A DNA stretch of 62,000 nt, taken from assembly GCA_009746045.1 (NCBI GenBank), contig RPFO01000080.1, positions 8,693,628-8,755,627 on the forward strand. The letters are read 5' to 3'. The notes below the pieces were generated by a model, which did no database searches, had not been told where the DNA came from, and saw only the letters and a list, made by a program, of their open reading frames with translations. The stretch's first letter is position 1. The number at the start of each line of letters is the position of its first letter. Of the stretch, positions 1-12,266 are shown in pieces. The stretch is from Mesostigma viride. Its lineage: Eukaryota > Streptophyta > Mesostigmatophyceae > Mesostigmatales > Mesostigmataceae. The position numbers were made by a program, and so were the translations under genes.

Positions 1-194
1 CGGTGTCCACGTCAGCAGAGGGGAGCTGCAACCGCATGGATGGTGGGAAGAACAAAAGGGCACTGCACATAAAGGGCCTCCAAGCAGACACCTGGGTGAT
101 GGCAGACGAGGCTGGCTGCGCTGCTCTTGCATACCACCGAGGCACACCCGCCTTCTTACCAAATACCAGTGCGCCAGGGTGACCCATCGCTTAC

Positions 195-3100
195 CCCAGG
201 TGTAAATGCCCCCCTCTCGCGTGAGCGCCGCGCTGAACTGGTCTCCCGCCGCCACCTGGACAATGTCCTGCCCCTCCAGCGCCATCACCTGCGCGCGCAA
301 GCGCACGTGCAGGGAAGGATGCAAGAATTGATGCAAGGAATGCGGCTCCTCACACGGAGGCTCAGCAAGGTGAAGGAGAATATTTTGCCATGCGGAGGAT
401 GTCCACTGCCTTTGGAGGCCTACGAGAAAGTGCTGACTCCCCTGCCTCTCGTCCAGACCTCCTCTGCCCCTTGTGTGGCTCATGTGGCCAGACCCAGTCA
501 GTGTGCATCCTAAGACGCAGTTCATTTAGCGTCAGTGCAACCCTGTGCAGTTTGCTTCCATACTGTGCATCTGTTGTGAGAAATTCCTTCCGTCTCTTCA
601 GGTCAACCGTCGCTGCCATCAACAGAGTTCTACGATGTCTGGGGAAAAGAACCACCCTAACGCCCCACAGAGCTGTTTGTCCCAGGTGTATCAAGGCAGC
701 TGCGGGTAACCCTTCCACCGGCACCTCTCGCCCAGGCACATCCCTCCGGCACGCTGAACTTGACATGCAGCCAAACTTGTGTATCAGGGCACCACCTAAG
801 CAACAACACTCATTCATCATTCGCAACTGCTCGCCTACCAGATGCGTGATCAGAAGGGCCCTGACAACACTGTTATTCAAACAAAGCTTTTCTAAGACAA
901 CGCCCTCCATCAGCAACGCCCTCCATCACTACCCAGTGACACCCTTGCCTGCCAAATACGCATGTACCCCCCCACCCTCCCTGAAGACTGTGCCCCCCCT
1001 CCCCCCCGCACCTGCGTGGGCGCCCACTTGTCCTCCTCGTTGCCGTGCCCCAGCCGCCCCTCGCCGCCATCGCCCCATGAGAACACGTAGCCCTCGGCCG
1101 TTGAGACGAGCGTGTGGTCGCTGCCGCACGCCACCGATCGCACGCAGTAGCTGAGCAGAGACTCGAGGATCTGCGGCTTGCGGCTCTGGTGGGGAGGTAG
1201 GGGGCGCGGGAGACCAGGGGTGGTGAGGCAGAGGGCCACGCAAGTGACAGCAGCCAACAAGTTGTCAGCCAGCTCATTTACATTTTGATATCGCTGTCCA
1301 CACGGGCAGGGAAGTGAGCAGATGCAGCACATGGCGGCCACCCACAGTACTGCGACACAGCAGAGGGCGTCTTTTTAACTCTCCACGGCACTGTCGAACC
1401 CCCCCCCCCCTTATAACCCCCATGACCCACCACCGCATTGTCCCCCCCCCCCCCCACACACATGACCCACCACCGCGTTGTCCCCCCCCCCCTCATGACC
1501 CACCACCGCGTTGTCCAACACTCCCCGATGACCCACCACCGAGTTGTCACCGTGCCCCAGCTGCCCCTTTTTGTTGGAGAAGTCGTGCCCGTACAGCCAG
1601 CTCCAGCAGTTGCCGTTGTCGCACATCGCCACCTTGTGGCAGCGGCCAAAGGAGAGGCCGGTGATCTTGTTCTGAGGGCGCCCGCGCGCCCGACGGCACA
1701 TGACGTAGCGTGCAGGGCACATGTGACGTATACAGTGACAGCATGCATAGAGTGAGCATGGACTTATCGATGTGCGCACATAGCAGCACGCATCGCAGTA
1801 AAGCAGCAGCGCACACACGGCAGCACGCATCGCAGTAAAGCAGCAGCGCACACACGGCAGCACGCATCGCAGCAAAACAGCAGCGCACACACGGCAGCAC
1901 GCATCGCAGTAAAGCAGCAGCGCACACACGGCAGCACGCATCGCAGTAAAGCAGCAGCGCACATACAATGCCGCGAACATGCCAGCGCCTATACGGTAGC
2001 GCGCATATGATTGCGTGCCAAGGGAATCGGGGGCAAGTGGGGAGGGGAAGGGGAGGGGATATGAGGGCGTGGCAGTGACAGCATCAGCATGTCAGGCGCA
2101 CGGCAGGAACACGTCTTGTTTACCAGAGGCAAGCAGGAAACCCACCGCTTGACAGTTCAAACGACACCAGACTATGACCAGCCATGGGACATACCCGGGA
2201 AATGACTCCATGCACAATAGCCACAGAACAGCAGTAAGTGTCGTGTAGAGCAAGCAGGACCCCATGGACGCGGAAGGGTGCATGCTATAAACTGTCAAAC
2301 GCGTGGCCTCCCCGACACAAGGGTGGCATGACCCCGACCCCTCCGCTAGAATGGCCCGTGCGCCGGCGTGTCGAGGCCGCTGCCGTAGAGGAACGGACAG
2401 CAGCAACCACCACACATGAGTGGCGCCACCTGCTTGCAAACCATGCCTAGGTCACTAGCATATGGAACAACCCGCGCATGTAGAACAACCCGCGCCCATG
2501 GAACAACCCGTGCCCATGGAACAACCCGCGCATGTAGAACAAGCCGCGCATGTAGAACAATCCGCGCACATGGAACAACCCGCGCACATGGAACGAACCG
2601 CGCACATGGAACAAGCCGCGCATGTAGAACAATCCGCGCACATGGTACAACCCGCGCACATGGAAAATCCCGTGCCCATGGTACAACCCGCGCACATGGA
2701 AAATCCCGTGCCCATGGTACAACCCGCGCACATGGAAAATCCCGTGCCCATGGAACAACCCGCGCACAAGGAAAATCCCGCGCCGGACATGCGCCAGACG
2801 ATTGACACTTACCCGCGTGCCGACCATGTCGATGAACTGCAGGTCGGGCGACGGCGCATACTTGCCAGCCCCCCACGTGAACGCACCAGTGCCGTCCTCC
2901 CCCCACGAGGGTGGCAGGCCCGGGGTCCCTGGCCGGTACGGCGACATGGGCGAGGAGGCGGACATGGGGGACATGGGACGCGAGCGGGCGGACATCGGCG
3001 TGTCGGCGGTGGCCGCGTCGAACAAAGTGTCGAAGTCGCTGTCGGGTGTGCTGGGCCCTGTCAGGGACATGGGGCCGATTGAATTAGGGGGGGGGGGACA

Positions 3101-3955
3101 AGGGGGAAAGGGGGAATAGCGGCGTGGCGGTGACATGCCCACAAAGCAGGCTCCGTGTGAGATGGAGGGATGCCCCTAACAAGACTGGATTTGCAGGGGA
3201 CAAGGGTGAGATGGGGGGGCAACGGGCAGCAGCTCCATGGCTTGATTGAGACGTCCAATCAATGCCACGCGGTGGGAGGCCCGCTGCCGGGCTGACATGC
3301 GCTGCGGCTACGCCAGAATACGCCAAGGAGTGGACGCGCCATGGGCCCATCTGCTTTCACTGCGACACTTCTGGGCTGGCGGCCTGGTAAATCTCCTTGT
3401 TCCTGCCGAATTCATTCTCATCACTGTATCATTATATCCATTGAATTTTCCTGGCATTACAGGCTCCAGAACGACTCTTGCTATTAATAACATGCCCATG
3501 CTAGTTCCCCCACGTATCAGACTACGAGTAGGGCCAGTCTGTTTAGTGTTTGATGCTGATGCTGCAGATGCCGAACCACCGCCGTTGCAACTTGTTTGCC
3601 TGGGTTTGATAGCCCCTTGATCCACTGTGCATGCGACTAGAGCCAGGAGCGCCACTGCCGCTGCCTGCGATGACACGAGGCCTGCCGCAGACCGCCCGTA
3701 AACAGAAACAACACGCAGGGCTGGGTGGTGTGGCTCCTCTGCGGCCAGGCAGCAACTGCCTGCCGTGCTATGCAGGCACCTCATCCGCGTAACTGCCGGC
3801 ATGGCATGGCGCATGGCCCTCCCTCATAAGCGGAGGCAGCCCTCGACCCTCGCACTATCTCCTATGCATGCCCATGACCCCTCCTCCCACCCCCGTACCA
3901 GGTTGTTGTCCACTATAGACACACAGCACACATGCGACCTGCGCCGTGCCTTATC

Positions 3956-3996
<41 letters not shown>

Positions 3997-6693
3997 CCTA
4001 CCTGCGGAGACAGGGGAGTCGAGCCCGTTGGCGGCCAGGATGTGGCGGGGCAGGCCTATTTTCAGTGGCTTGGTCACCTTCTTGTCCTTAAGCCGCTTGA
4101 GGTAGCGCACCTGCGCCGCCTTGACGACGGGCATGGCCAGCAGGCCGGCTGGGGGGGAGCAATAAGGACGTACGGGGGGCACGGGGGGGGCATGGGGGGC
4201 AAGGGGGGCAGTGGTCAGCGGGTCATGCATGTGAGGGGCAGGGAACGACAGCAGCCGATGGCCCCACGTGTCTGCCACCACCCGCAACGTGAGCATGAGG
4301 ATGTCAACCAGCAGGGAACAGGGGGGCAGCGGCTGTGCGGTCCAAGGAGTGGTGAGCTGAAACGGCAGGCACCCTGGGGGGTCCAAGCAGTGCCGACGTC
4401 TCCTCAAAGCCACCCTAGAGTGCCTCTCACAGGTTTAACATGCACCGCTGGCTGCGAGGGGATTGCTCATGATTTCAAAAAGCACCCACCTTGTGTTGAT
4501 GGTTGATGGTTGATGGTTGATGGTTGATGGTTGATGGTTGATGGTTGATGGTTGATGGTTGATGGTTGATGGTTGATGGTTGATGGTTGATGGTTGATGG
4601 TTGATGGTTGATGGTTGATGGTTGATGGTTGATGGTTGATGGTTGATGGTTGATGGTTGATGGTTGATGGTTGATGGTTGATGGTTGATGGTTGATGGTT
4701 GATGGTTGATGGTTGTTGGTTGATGGTTGATGGTTGATGGTTGATGGTTGATGGTTGATGGTTGATGGTTGATGGTTGATGGTTGATGGTTGATGGTTGA
4801 TGGTTGATGGTTGATGGTTGATGGTTGATGGTTGATGGTTGAGCATCCCGCACACCCCACTCACCCACGCTCTTCCTCTTACCCACCTCCTACCCACCAC
4901 AACCACCCCACTCACCCACGCTCTCGCGCTTGTCAGGGTCCAGCGTGAGGCATCGCGCGACAATCTCCTGCACGTCCTCAGGGATGTTGCACGCCGCGGG
5001 GAAGCCGCCAAACTTGCCCTGCACCCGCACGGGGCATGACCACGCGTGACATGCGACAGACATGACCACGCGTGACATGCGACAGACCCGTGTTGCAGGG
5101 GAGAAAGAGACCCACGCGACGCGTTGGGGTTGAGACAGGACAGGGGAGGTGAGGTGGGATGGGAGTGGGGATATCCAAACCGGGGACAAACAGCGCGCCG
5201 CATGCGGAGGGTGCATTGCCGCAAGTGAAGCGCTTGGTGCAATCTGATGGAACCAAGTGGCATGCTGCTCACACACACGGCATCATGTGCGCTCTCCTTG
5301 GCCCAGACACTTGGCCCGCATCCATGCATACTACAAGCAGCAACAAGTCAGGAAGCGACAGGCTAGCAAACAGACACGGCTGCATCACCGGCCGCATGGC
5401 CAGGATAACTGCTTCTCGTGTTCTTTGCCTGCCACCACCTGTTTAAGGCCATGACAGGTACTCTATACACCATTTGGCTATGACACCCTTATATCTGCTT
5501 GCAAAAAATGCTTGCCCATAACTGCCTCGCTCACCTGCATGATGGCCGTGCTGGTGCATCAGGACATATGCGCACCTGCGTTATGGCTGTGCGTATCTAC
5601 TTCACTAATGAAGAACCGGGCAGTTTTTCCCGATGATTGGGAGCTCCCCGAGCACGCACCCCATCCTCAAGGGGGACACACGGCGGGGATAGTTCGGTTC
5701 AGATTATTTCCGCGCCGGCCGTGCCCACAGAGATATAAATATGTGGATCCAACGGCTGGTCCTGCCCGGGGCGCACAGCGGGCGGGCGTCAAGCGACCTC
5801 CAATCCAGGTGCACAACAGTGAAAACGGTGTGGGTGCTTGCTGGGACAGCCGGTCATTCAGGGCTGCGCGAAGCCTGCCAGGGCACTCTAGTTTGCCCAA
5901 ATCTACACACGATACATTAAAACCCATTAAGAGTCCATGCACCCATATCCTCACGTGCATGATTGCCATGCCAGTACATGCGCACATATCTTCACCTGCA
6001 TGATGGCCATGCCAGTACATGCACACATATCCTCACCTGCATGATGGCCATGCCAGTACATGCACACATATCCTCACCTGCATGATGGCCATGACGACCA
6101 TGGGCAGCGACGTGCCATCAAACGCACGCCGCAGCGTGAGCAGCTCGAAGAAGACGCAGCCGAGCGACCAGACGTCCGACTTGCCGTTGTACGGCTTGCC
6201 CTCGCACACCTGCAGGGGGAGGGCCGATAGGGTTGATACAAGGTTGAGATACAGTACATAGAAAGTAGGGTAGAGAGGTTGAGACACCATGTCACGGACG
6301 GGACGGGGAAAGGGGGGAGGGAAAAAGGGGGGGAGGGAAAAGGGACGGGGAAAGGGGGGGGGATGGGTGAAAGGAGGGGAAGCGGGTGCGGGGACCAGTA
6401 CAGGGAGCGCCTGACGAAGCACGGGGAAGGATAGGCGGATGGTGGCCGCACCCAGTGCGAGAGGACAGGTAGCGACCGCTAGGTGCACCACTGTAAGCGC
6501 GAGGCAGAGTAGGGGGGGGGGTTGGTGCACGCGGGCACAAAACGGATCGCGAGGACTTATCCAGGGATGGAACAAAGTCCCTTCATGGACTTAAGCCCAC
6601 CAAGGGTACATAAGGCCGCAGATGGGGAGCGAAGTGGGGGGTAAGGTGTGTGCGTTCGTGAGAGACACCGAGGGAGGGAGGGGGGGGGCGGGG

Positions 6694-6780
<87 letters not shown>

Positions 6781-6957
6781 GGACGGACGGAGGGACGGAG
6801 GGACGGACGGACGGACGGACGGACGGACGGACGGACGGACGGACGGACGGACGGACGGACGGACGGACGGACGGACGGACGGACGGACGGACGGACGGAC
6901 GGACGGACGGACGGACGGACGGACGGACGGACGGACGGACGGACGGACGGACGGACG

Positions 6958-7027
<70 letters not shown>

Positions 7028-10000
7028 GGGGGGGGGGGGGGGGCAGAGAAGCAGCCTACCTCTAGCAGCAGGTAGAGAGGCGTCACCCCTCATCCACACA
7101 ACTTGGCACCCATGCGGCGCCTACCTCGGGCGACAGGTAGAAGGGCGTGCCCACCACCGTCTTGCACATGGCAGTCTGCGCGCTCAGCATACGGCTAATG
7201 CCAAAGTCCCCCAGCTTGAGGATGTTGTCCTTGGCCACAAACACGTTCTGGGGCTTGAGGTCGCGGTGGAGCACCTGGAGCACGGCACACACAACCAACA
7301 GAGGGGGGGGAAGGAGCGGTTAGTAGGGAGCAGTTAGTAGGGGGGGAGGAGCGATTAGTACCTGGGCGCCTTGCACCCAGGTACTACTGGTTGATGAGGC
7401 AACAGGGCAGCCCAGCAGCCAAGACTAGCTGGTGGGGCAAGAGTGAAGCCCAGCAGGGTGCAAGGCGCAGCCCCGCAGAATGGAGTGCCACACGAGGCAG
7501 GGCACCCCCAAGGGGAGAGAATTAATTTCGGCCGAGGCTTGGCCGCAACGCCAAAGCAGCCCAGGGACGTTGGTGGCCAATCATGCGGCAAGGACAGCGC
7601 CACAGGCTGGCAGGCGCGCCACGCGAGGGGCGGGGAACGGAATTACGATGGGCAGAAAGGAGGGGACACGTCCCTCACGAGAGATGAGCACGACAGCAGG
7701 TAGCGCGAGGAGGGCAGGCCCGCCAGGTCATCAACCATCGGCGAGCCTTCCTACCACCCCCTTCCCTACCTTGAAAGCAGTGCAGCTGCGACCTCCTTTC
7801 CCTTCCCCTATCGCACTCTGCCATACGTCACCTCGGCCCTCACCCTGGAGCTGTGCATGTGTAGCACCCCCTTTCTTTTGGCCTTTATCTGTTCTACTGG
7901 GGTAGCCTGTACCCTTGCTCCCGCGCACGCACAACACCTCAAAAGGTGTAGCAGTCCCCCGCTCACGCCTCCCTTCACCACCCACAACATAATGCTCACC
8001 TTGGGGCTGTGTGCCTGCTGTCATGCCTCGCTTTGTTCTACAGGGGCAGCGCCCACCCTTGCCCTAGCGTGTGCGTGGCAGCGCCCACCTTTGCTCTACT
8101 GCACATGCCGCCAAGCCTCACCTTGGAGTTGTGCACGTGTTGCAGCGCCAGCAGCAGCTGCACGAACATGTCCAGACATTGCTCCGGCGTGAAGTACTCC
8201 TTGTTGTCCTTGGCGCGCTGGATGTACCCTGCCAGTGTGCCCTCCTCGCAGAACTCAGTCACGATGCACAGCGCGTCTTGAGACTGGCGGACGCAACCGT
8301 GCATTTACAATGACCAGGGGCGCCCCAGAGTGACCATGACCACATGCACACGGCCACCAACGTGGGCGTGCAAGCACCACGTACAGCCATGAACAGCCAG
8401 GCAGGGATTGCACGATGAAGCCAGGTGGTGAGCCAGTGAATGGACTAAGAATAGCATCCGCAGCATATCCCATCAGCCAATCGCCCATATACCATGTTTC
8501 CGGGCACCTCACAGCAACCTAGATACCATACCATGCCCATAACGTCAACGATCAAGGCACCACAACATCCACACCTGAACAAACCACCCCCCTGCAACTG
8601 TCCCTGGGTGTTTCCACACTAGGCCTCACATATCCCCCCACCACCATGGGACAGCCATGCAAACCATCTTGCTTCCCCTTCCCTTGCATACCACCATGCC
8701 GCCTCTAGCCGTTCTGGAAGACCTTTATTGCCTCCCATGGCCTATGTGTACTATTAGTTCTGCTGCTAGTTGTCACTGCCTCCCATGGCTTATGCTGACT
8801 CCCACAACCACTCATCCTCTGATGACTCGGATGAAGCGTCGCGACCAGGGGGTGCCTGTGGCCAGAGCGAGCCACCACCCACGACACCACCCACGACACC
8901 ACTACATGCTGCCAGGTGGCAGCGTGGCCGTGCCGCCCATCGGGCCAAGAAGCTGGCTACCGCCCCTCACATACCTCGGCTCGCAATGATTGCTGCCGAC
9001 CACTGGCCGCAGCCAGTGACGCACCAGCAGAACAACATACACGGGTTGTCTCCTTGATACACAACAGCATGGCGATACCGAGCACAGGTAAATACCGAGT
9101 GGGAGCACAGGTTCTGGGTACCAGGGAGCAAAGGCGCAGGTAATGTTAGTTCTGCTATGGTGGTGTTGTGCTATTTATGCCACCAATACTCACCTCATAG
9201 CTCTCGTAGTAGCCGATGATGTTCGGGTGGTTCATGGATTTGAGCACCGCCACCTGCACGGGGGGGCGGAGGTGGGGGGGCCACCACAAGGAAACGTCAC
9301 AATGAGGCCTGTGGGGGCCACCTGGCCGCAACACACTGGCCGCCCGCGTTACACATGCCCATGACCGTAGCACAATGGGCCGCCACAGGACGTTGATGCG
9401 GAGGAGGATAGGCTACGTGCTGACACCCTACGCCGGCGAAGAAGACACCAGGGTGGTGTCCACCCATTCCACGAGGCTGGAGTGGCTGGCGTGCGAAGCG
9501 GTTGGCTAGCGAGCGGAGGACAGTACATACGCCAGCACGCAGACGAGACAAACGGCACATCCACATCTCCCATGGGGAAGGATGGCGGGGAGAGCTCGAG
9601 TCTTGCGTGGTGGGGGGGCACACAGACGGGGGAATGGGCACGGGGAACAACAGGGCAGGACCCGGACGCCCACGATGCAGCCAGGGGCAGGCCAGCCAAG
9701 ACAAACTTGAAGAAGCTACAAGTCGGACAGCGATAAAGCCTGAAAATACCAGTGACGGGAGTCTTTGCACGGGGAAACAGCTTGCTAGGCCCCGTCGTGC
9801 GGTTATTGACACCGTATGCCATTCACAACTGATGGATACCAACAGGTGGGCTGCGCAAAACGAGACAAGTAATTTAGGACCACTCCAAGCACAGACCGGT
9901 GAACGGAACACGTGCATGCGTTGTGCGGCTCACCTCGTTCATGGCCGCATCCCGCTCCTTCTGCAATAAATCGGCCGTGAACAGTTTCTTGACGACCAGC

Positions 10001-10164
10001 AGCGCATTGTCCTCCTTGCGGCGGACCAGTGTGGCGGTGCCAAAACTACCCCTGCCGATAACTTGGAGTTCCTGGTATCGATCCTCATCAGCGCCTTTCC
10101 CATTGGCCAGGTGGGTCGCAAATGGGTCACAGGACGAACCCGACGCTAATGGACTGATAGCCAT
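195..10164 (-). CDS. NIMA-related protein kinase with RCC1 repeats (NEK8/NEK9-like), 3' end off the window
   Basis: Exons in transcript order: 10164-9934, 9253-9194, 8283-8122, 7274-7125, 6209-6078, 5018-4916, 4148-4002, 3291-3181, 3057-2813, 1671-1540, 1185-1012, 288-195. The exon lengths keep one frame for 580 residues. The kinase domain is complete: glycine loop GRGSFG (37-42), ATP lysine K59, helix-C glutamate E77, HRDLKPQN (154-161), DFG (174-176) and activation segment GTPFYLSPE ending at 201. A Ser/Pro/Met-rich linker (about 366-425) leads into RCC1 blades such as [26 protein letters not shown] and GGIYTWG. NEK8 and NEK9 share this architecture; NEK8 acts at cilia, NEK9 in mitosis. The ATG at 10164 has a good context (AGGATGG) and begins just before the kinase domain. 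The ends of the 3291-3181 exon are the least certain. The rest of the RCC1 propeller and the stop codon lie left of base 1. Several introns carry tandem copies of their own 5' splice site. Confidence 0.9.
1427..1551 (-). repeat. Minisatellite copying the splice donor of an RCC1 exon
   Basis: On the minus strand the exon ending at 1540 reads GACAACTCG and is followed by the donor GTGGTGGGTCAT. Downstream, GACAACGCGGTGGTGGGTCAT-like units recur about three more times, separated by runs of G. Each unit contains the exon tail and a usable GT. Confidence 0.75.
1783..1970. repeat. 37-bp tandem repeat, five copies, in a NEK intron
   Basis: The motif CATCGCAG recurs at 1791, 1828, 1865, 1902 and 1939, an exact 37-base period. 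The copies are nearly identical. The array lies in the intron between the exons at 2813 and 1671; reading frames across it are repeat translations. Confidence 0.9.
2460..2790. repeat. 18/36-bp minisatellite in a NEK intron
   Basis: Units of about 18 bases (variants of CGCGCACATGGAACAACC) repeat for about 330 bases, grading into a 36-base compound unit toward 2790. The array begins 23 bases beyond the exon end at 2813. All six frames stay partly open because the unit length is a multiple of three. Confidence 0.9.
3959..3994. repeat. (AC)n microsatellite
   Basis: About 18 dinucleotide copies lie eight bases downstream (minus strand) of the exon end at 4002. Confidence 0.95.
4495..4842. repeat. 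Seven-base satellite (TTGATGG)n in a NEK intron
   Basis: About 49 head-to-tail copies of TTGATGG, with a single variant TTGTTGG near 4713. Three copies make 21 bases, so two minus frames read a repeating INHQPST heptapeptide; this is not a gene. It sits in the intron between the exons ending at 4916 and starting at 4148. Confidence 0.97.
5940..6085 (-). repeat. 41-bp tandem copies of a kinase exon end plus its splice donor
   Basis: The exon ending at 6078 finishes GGCCATCATGCAG and continues with donor GTGAGGATATG. This junction is repeated about three more times downstream with a period of about 41 bases; the nearest copy is identical and the farthest has changes. A more diverged copy lies near 5531. 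Each copy retains a GT that looks like a real donor. Confidence 0.85.
6696..7043. repeat. Symmetric microsatellite (GA)n-(GGAC)n-(GA)n
   Basis: About 84 bases of GA, then about 180 bases of GGAC (the first units imperfect, GGACGGAGG), then about 64 bases of GA, ending in a G run of about 19. It lies in the intron between the kinase exons ending at 7125 and starting at 6209; the sense strand is pyrimidine-rich. Confidence 0.97.
7825..8135 (-). repeat. Diverged duplications of a kinase exon end and donor
   Basis: The exon ending at 8122 reads CACAACTCCAAG then GTGAGG. Two related junctions follow in the intron: CACACAGCCCCAAGGTGAGC near 8000 and CATGCACAGCTCCAGGGTGAG near 7840. Spacing is irregular (about 120 and 160 bases), so these look like older copies than those at the next exon. 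Confidence 0.6.
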
Positions 10165-10775
10165 CCTGAAAGCCGCACCAGGCGTTCAAGATAGGCAGCT
10201 CAGACTGCGACAATTAAGTCTGGCCGAAAAATCCTACCCCGCCATGCCAGCGGAGCGGCCCGGGTTAATCCCGTAGGTGGATATCCCCACCCTACTGGAA
10301 TGCATTGTTCTTCTGTGTCGGAGTCAACCCTCTGCCTATCTTTCCTTCATTCCGGGGTTCAACTGTGGACGTCACGACAGCCCTACCAGACAGCTTCCTT
10401 TGCAACCAAGAAATTGTTTACGGGAATTACTTTCGGAGGACCAAAGCATCGCATTTACAAACTCAGACCCCCAATCCATTCCAAAAACCTGTCATGCAGC
10501 CCTTACGGTACAGCCCAGGTATCATCGAAATGTATACGCCAAGATTAAATGCCAGCACCCGCCAGTACGGTAATGCACCAGATGGTGTCACGTTTATAAC
10601 TAGGTCGTTGTCATTACGGCACGGTGTTCTTGAACCTTGCGTTTACCCCAAACGTGGCACAAAGGCGTCGTGCAGCTCGTGCCCGGTGGGTCATGGCGCG
10701 GCAGCAGGGCCAGGCCAGCAATCATCCCCGACTTGGGTTTGTGGCAAACCGCTGTTACCAAGGCAGCACAATATA
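10165..10775. other. Intergenic DNA upstream of the NEK gene
   Basis: This stretch upstream of the NEK start should hold its promoter, but no convincing TATA box or other motif was seen. Short open frames overlap between 10277 and 10793 without recognisable protein similarity or splice context. Confidence 0.5.
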
Positions 10776-11692
10776 CAGTCATTCCCGCGTTAAGTTGCGA
10801 TCGCCCCCTAAAACTTGGCGCCGCAACTTAACGCGGGAACGCAACTTAACGGTAGAATTAGGCTAGCAGCCCACCACCTCCTCCTCTGACGGACTTCTAT
10901 ACGGCATTCGACAGCTCTCGTCAAGCCCGATCCAGCTGCAGCGTCAAAGCCGGCCAAAGTCCATTTTCCAAGCCAGATATTGTGGACAAACTGAAAGGCG
11001 GGCTGCAAAACACGCCGTGGGCAGCCACGCAGTGCCTGCGTTTTATAACACAAATGTGTGTTTAACCCTCTGACTTCGGCTCTTTTTTTGGCGGGTTACT
11101 TAATTGCCAGTCGGCTTCACGTTTGACTGTGACAAAACATGGGAACAGTCGTGAGGGAAGCTTCATTCATTACTGTCAATGGCCTCCATGTAAACAATAA
11201 TAACAGCATGGAGGCCACATGCAGCGAGACTGCCTGTGGCCTCAACAACCTTGTCTTTGCCCTTCTGCGGTGCATTCAGCATGACTCATATGGTGGTAAT
11301 TTCCGGCAAGATGTCTCCGTCAATTACAGATGACCATGCATGGTCGTGGATTCTTATGTACCGCAGCCCGCAGGCTGCAAAACTGAATTTGTAAGGTTGC
11401 ATTCGCGCTTTTCACCTATCATTAAGCCAGCAGGCGGGGAAATTCAATTCAAAGTTTGCGCGCCAGTGGGGCTTGCGTATTTTGCCCCCTAAAATCACGT
11501 AGCGGGTCCGGACTTGGCAAAAAATGGCCTCCTGCGCGGCCAAAAATGGCCTGACACCTACAAATTGAGTCATTACCGCGTTAAGTTGCGATGGCCTCCA
11601 TGCTTAAGTTGCGGTCGCCCCCCAAACTTCGGCGCCGCAACTTAACGCGGGAACGCAACCTTAAGAAACGCAACTTAACGCGGGAATGACTG
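10776..11692. mobile_element. TA-flanked inverted-repeat element, Tc1/mariner-like ends
   Basis: The left end reads CAGTCATTCCCGCGTTAAGT and the right end is its exact reverse complement, extending to about 25 bases. Both ends are flanked by TA. A CAGT start and TA target duplication are hallmarks of Tc1/mariner-type transposons. Subterminal copies of the GTTAAGTTGCG motif occur inside both ends. No transposase frame is present, so this is a non-autonomous copy of 917 bases. Confidence 0.75.
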
Positions 11693-11727
11693 TATGGCGG
11701 GACGGGTGCGACCTACGTACTACAGTA

Positions 11728-11958
11728 CAGTCATTCACGCCTTAAGTTGGGTTGGCTTAAGTTGGGTTCACGCCTTAAGTTGGGTCGAATTGAATTCCGG
11801 CGTTCTAAGTTCAAAGTAGTTCAGAATACTATGTTTTAGTATCTTTAGTTCAAATTAGTAGAATTGAGTAGAGTCATTCACGCCTTAAGTTGGGTTCACG
11901 CCTTAAGTTGGGTTGACCCCTCAAAAACCACGAACCCAACTTAAGGCGTGAATGACTG
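11728..11958. mobile_element. 231-bp MITE with related CAGTCATTC ends
   Basis: Perfect terminal inverted repeats of at least 24 bases begin CAGTCATTCACGCCTTAAGT. The core resembles the ends of the element 35 bases to the left, differing mainly in ACGCC versus CCGCG. The flanks on both sides read TACTACAGTA, so the duplication could be TA or a longer direct repeat. No coding capacity. Confidence 0.75.
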
Positions 11959-12141
11959 TACTACAGTATACTGTAGCTAGGCCCGTGCCACCGCGACGCG
12001 TGAAACTGATTGGAAGTAGTGACCGTGCGCGATCCGCTCTGAATTCTGGATACCAGCAACAAAGACAAACTAGCAATCCTGATAATTAAATCTAGTAGGA
12101 CATCCCTTCTAAACAGATCACCTATCACATTACACACATTG

Positions 12142-12229
12142 GGTAACCAGCTGGTCGCTACTTGGTACCCCTCAACCTAATGATATCCCCATTGGTTAAA
12201 AAAATAAATAAAATACCCATTTACCCGGA
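12142..12229 (+). repeat. Dispersed repeat copy 1
   Basis: Begins GGTAACCAGCTGGTCG and ends AATACCCATTTACCCGGA. The same block recurs at 12908-12986 and as the right end of the element at 58665-59037. Confidence 0.8.
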
Positions 12230-12266
12230 AAATTATAGTAGAACAAAACTATCTCAACTGATCATC

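Noticed and set aside
3543-3830. Additional NEK exon between 4002 and 3291
   Set aside because: The frames are open, but the flanking exons already join in phase, and no conserved residues are seen.
4495-4842. Telomere-type repeat
   Set aside because: TTGATGG is not a known telomere unit, and the array is internal to an intron with genes on both sides.
4435-5329. INHQPST heptapeptide repeat proteins
   Set aside because: They arise from the (TTGATGG)n array inside an intron of the kinase gene; the real exon there is 4916-5018.
9297-9917. Minus-strand frame of 206 codons upstream of the second kinase exon
   Set aside because: It lies in the first NEK intron, lacks protein-like features, and the exon ends on both sides are supported by phase and homology.
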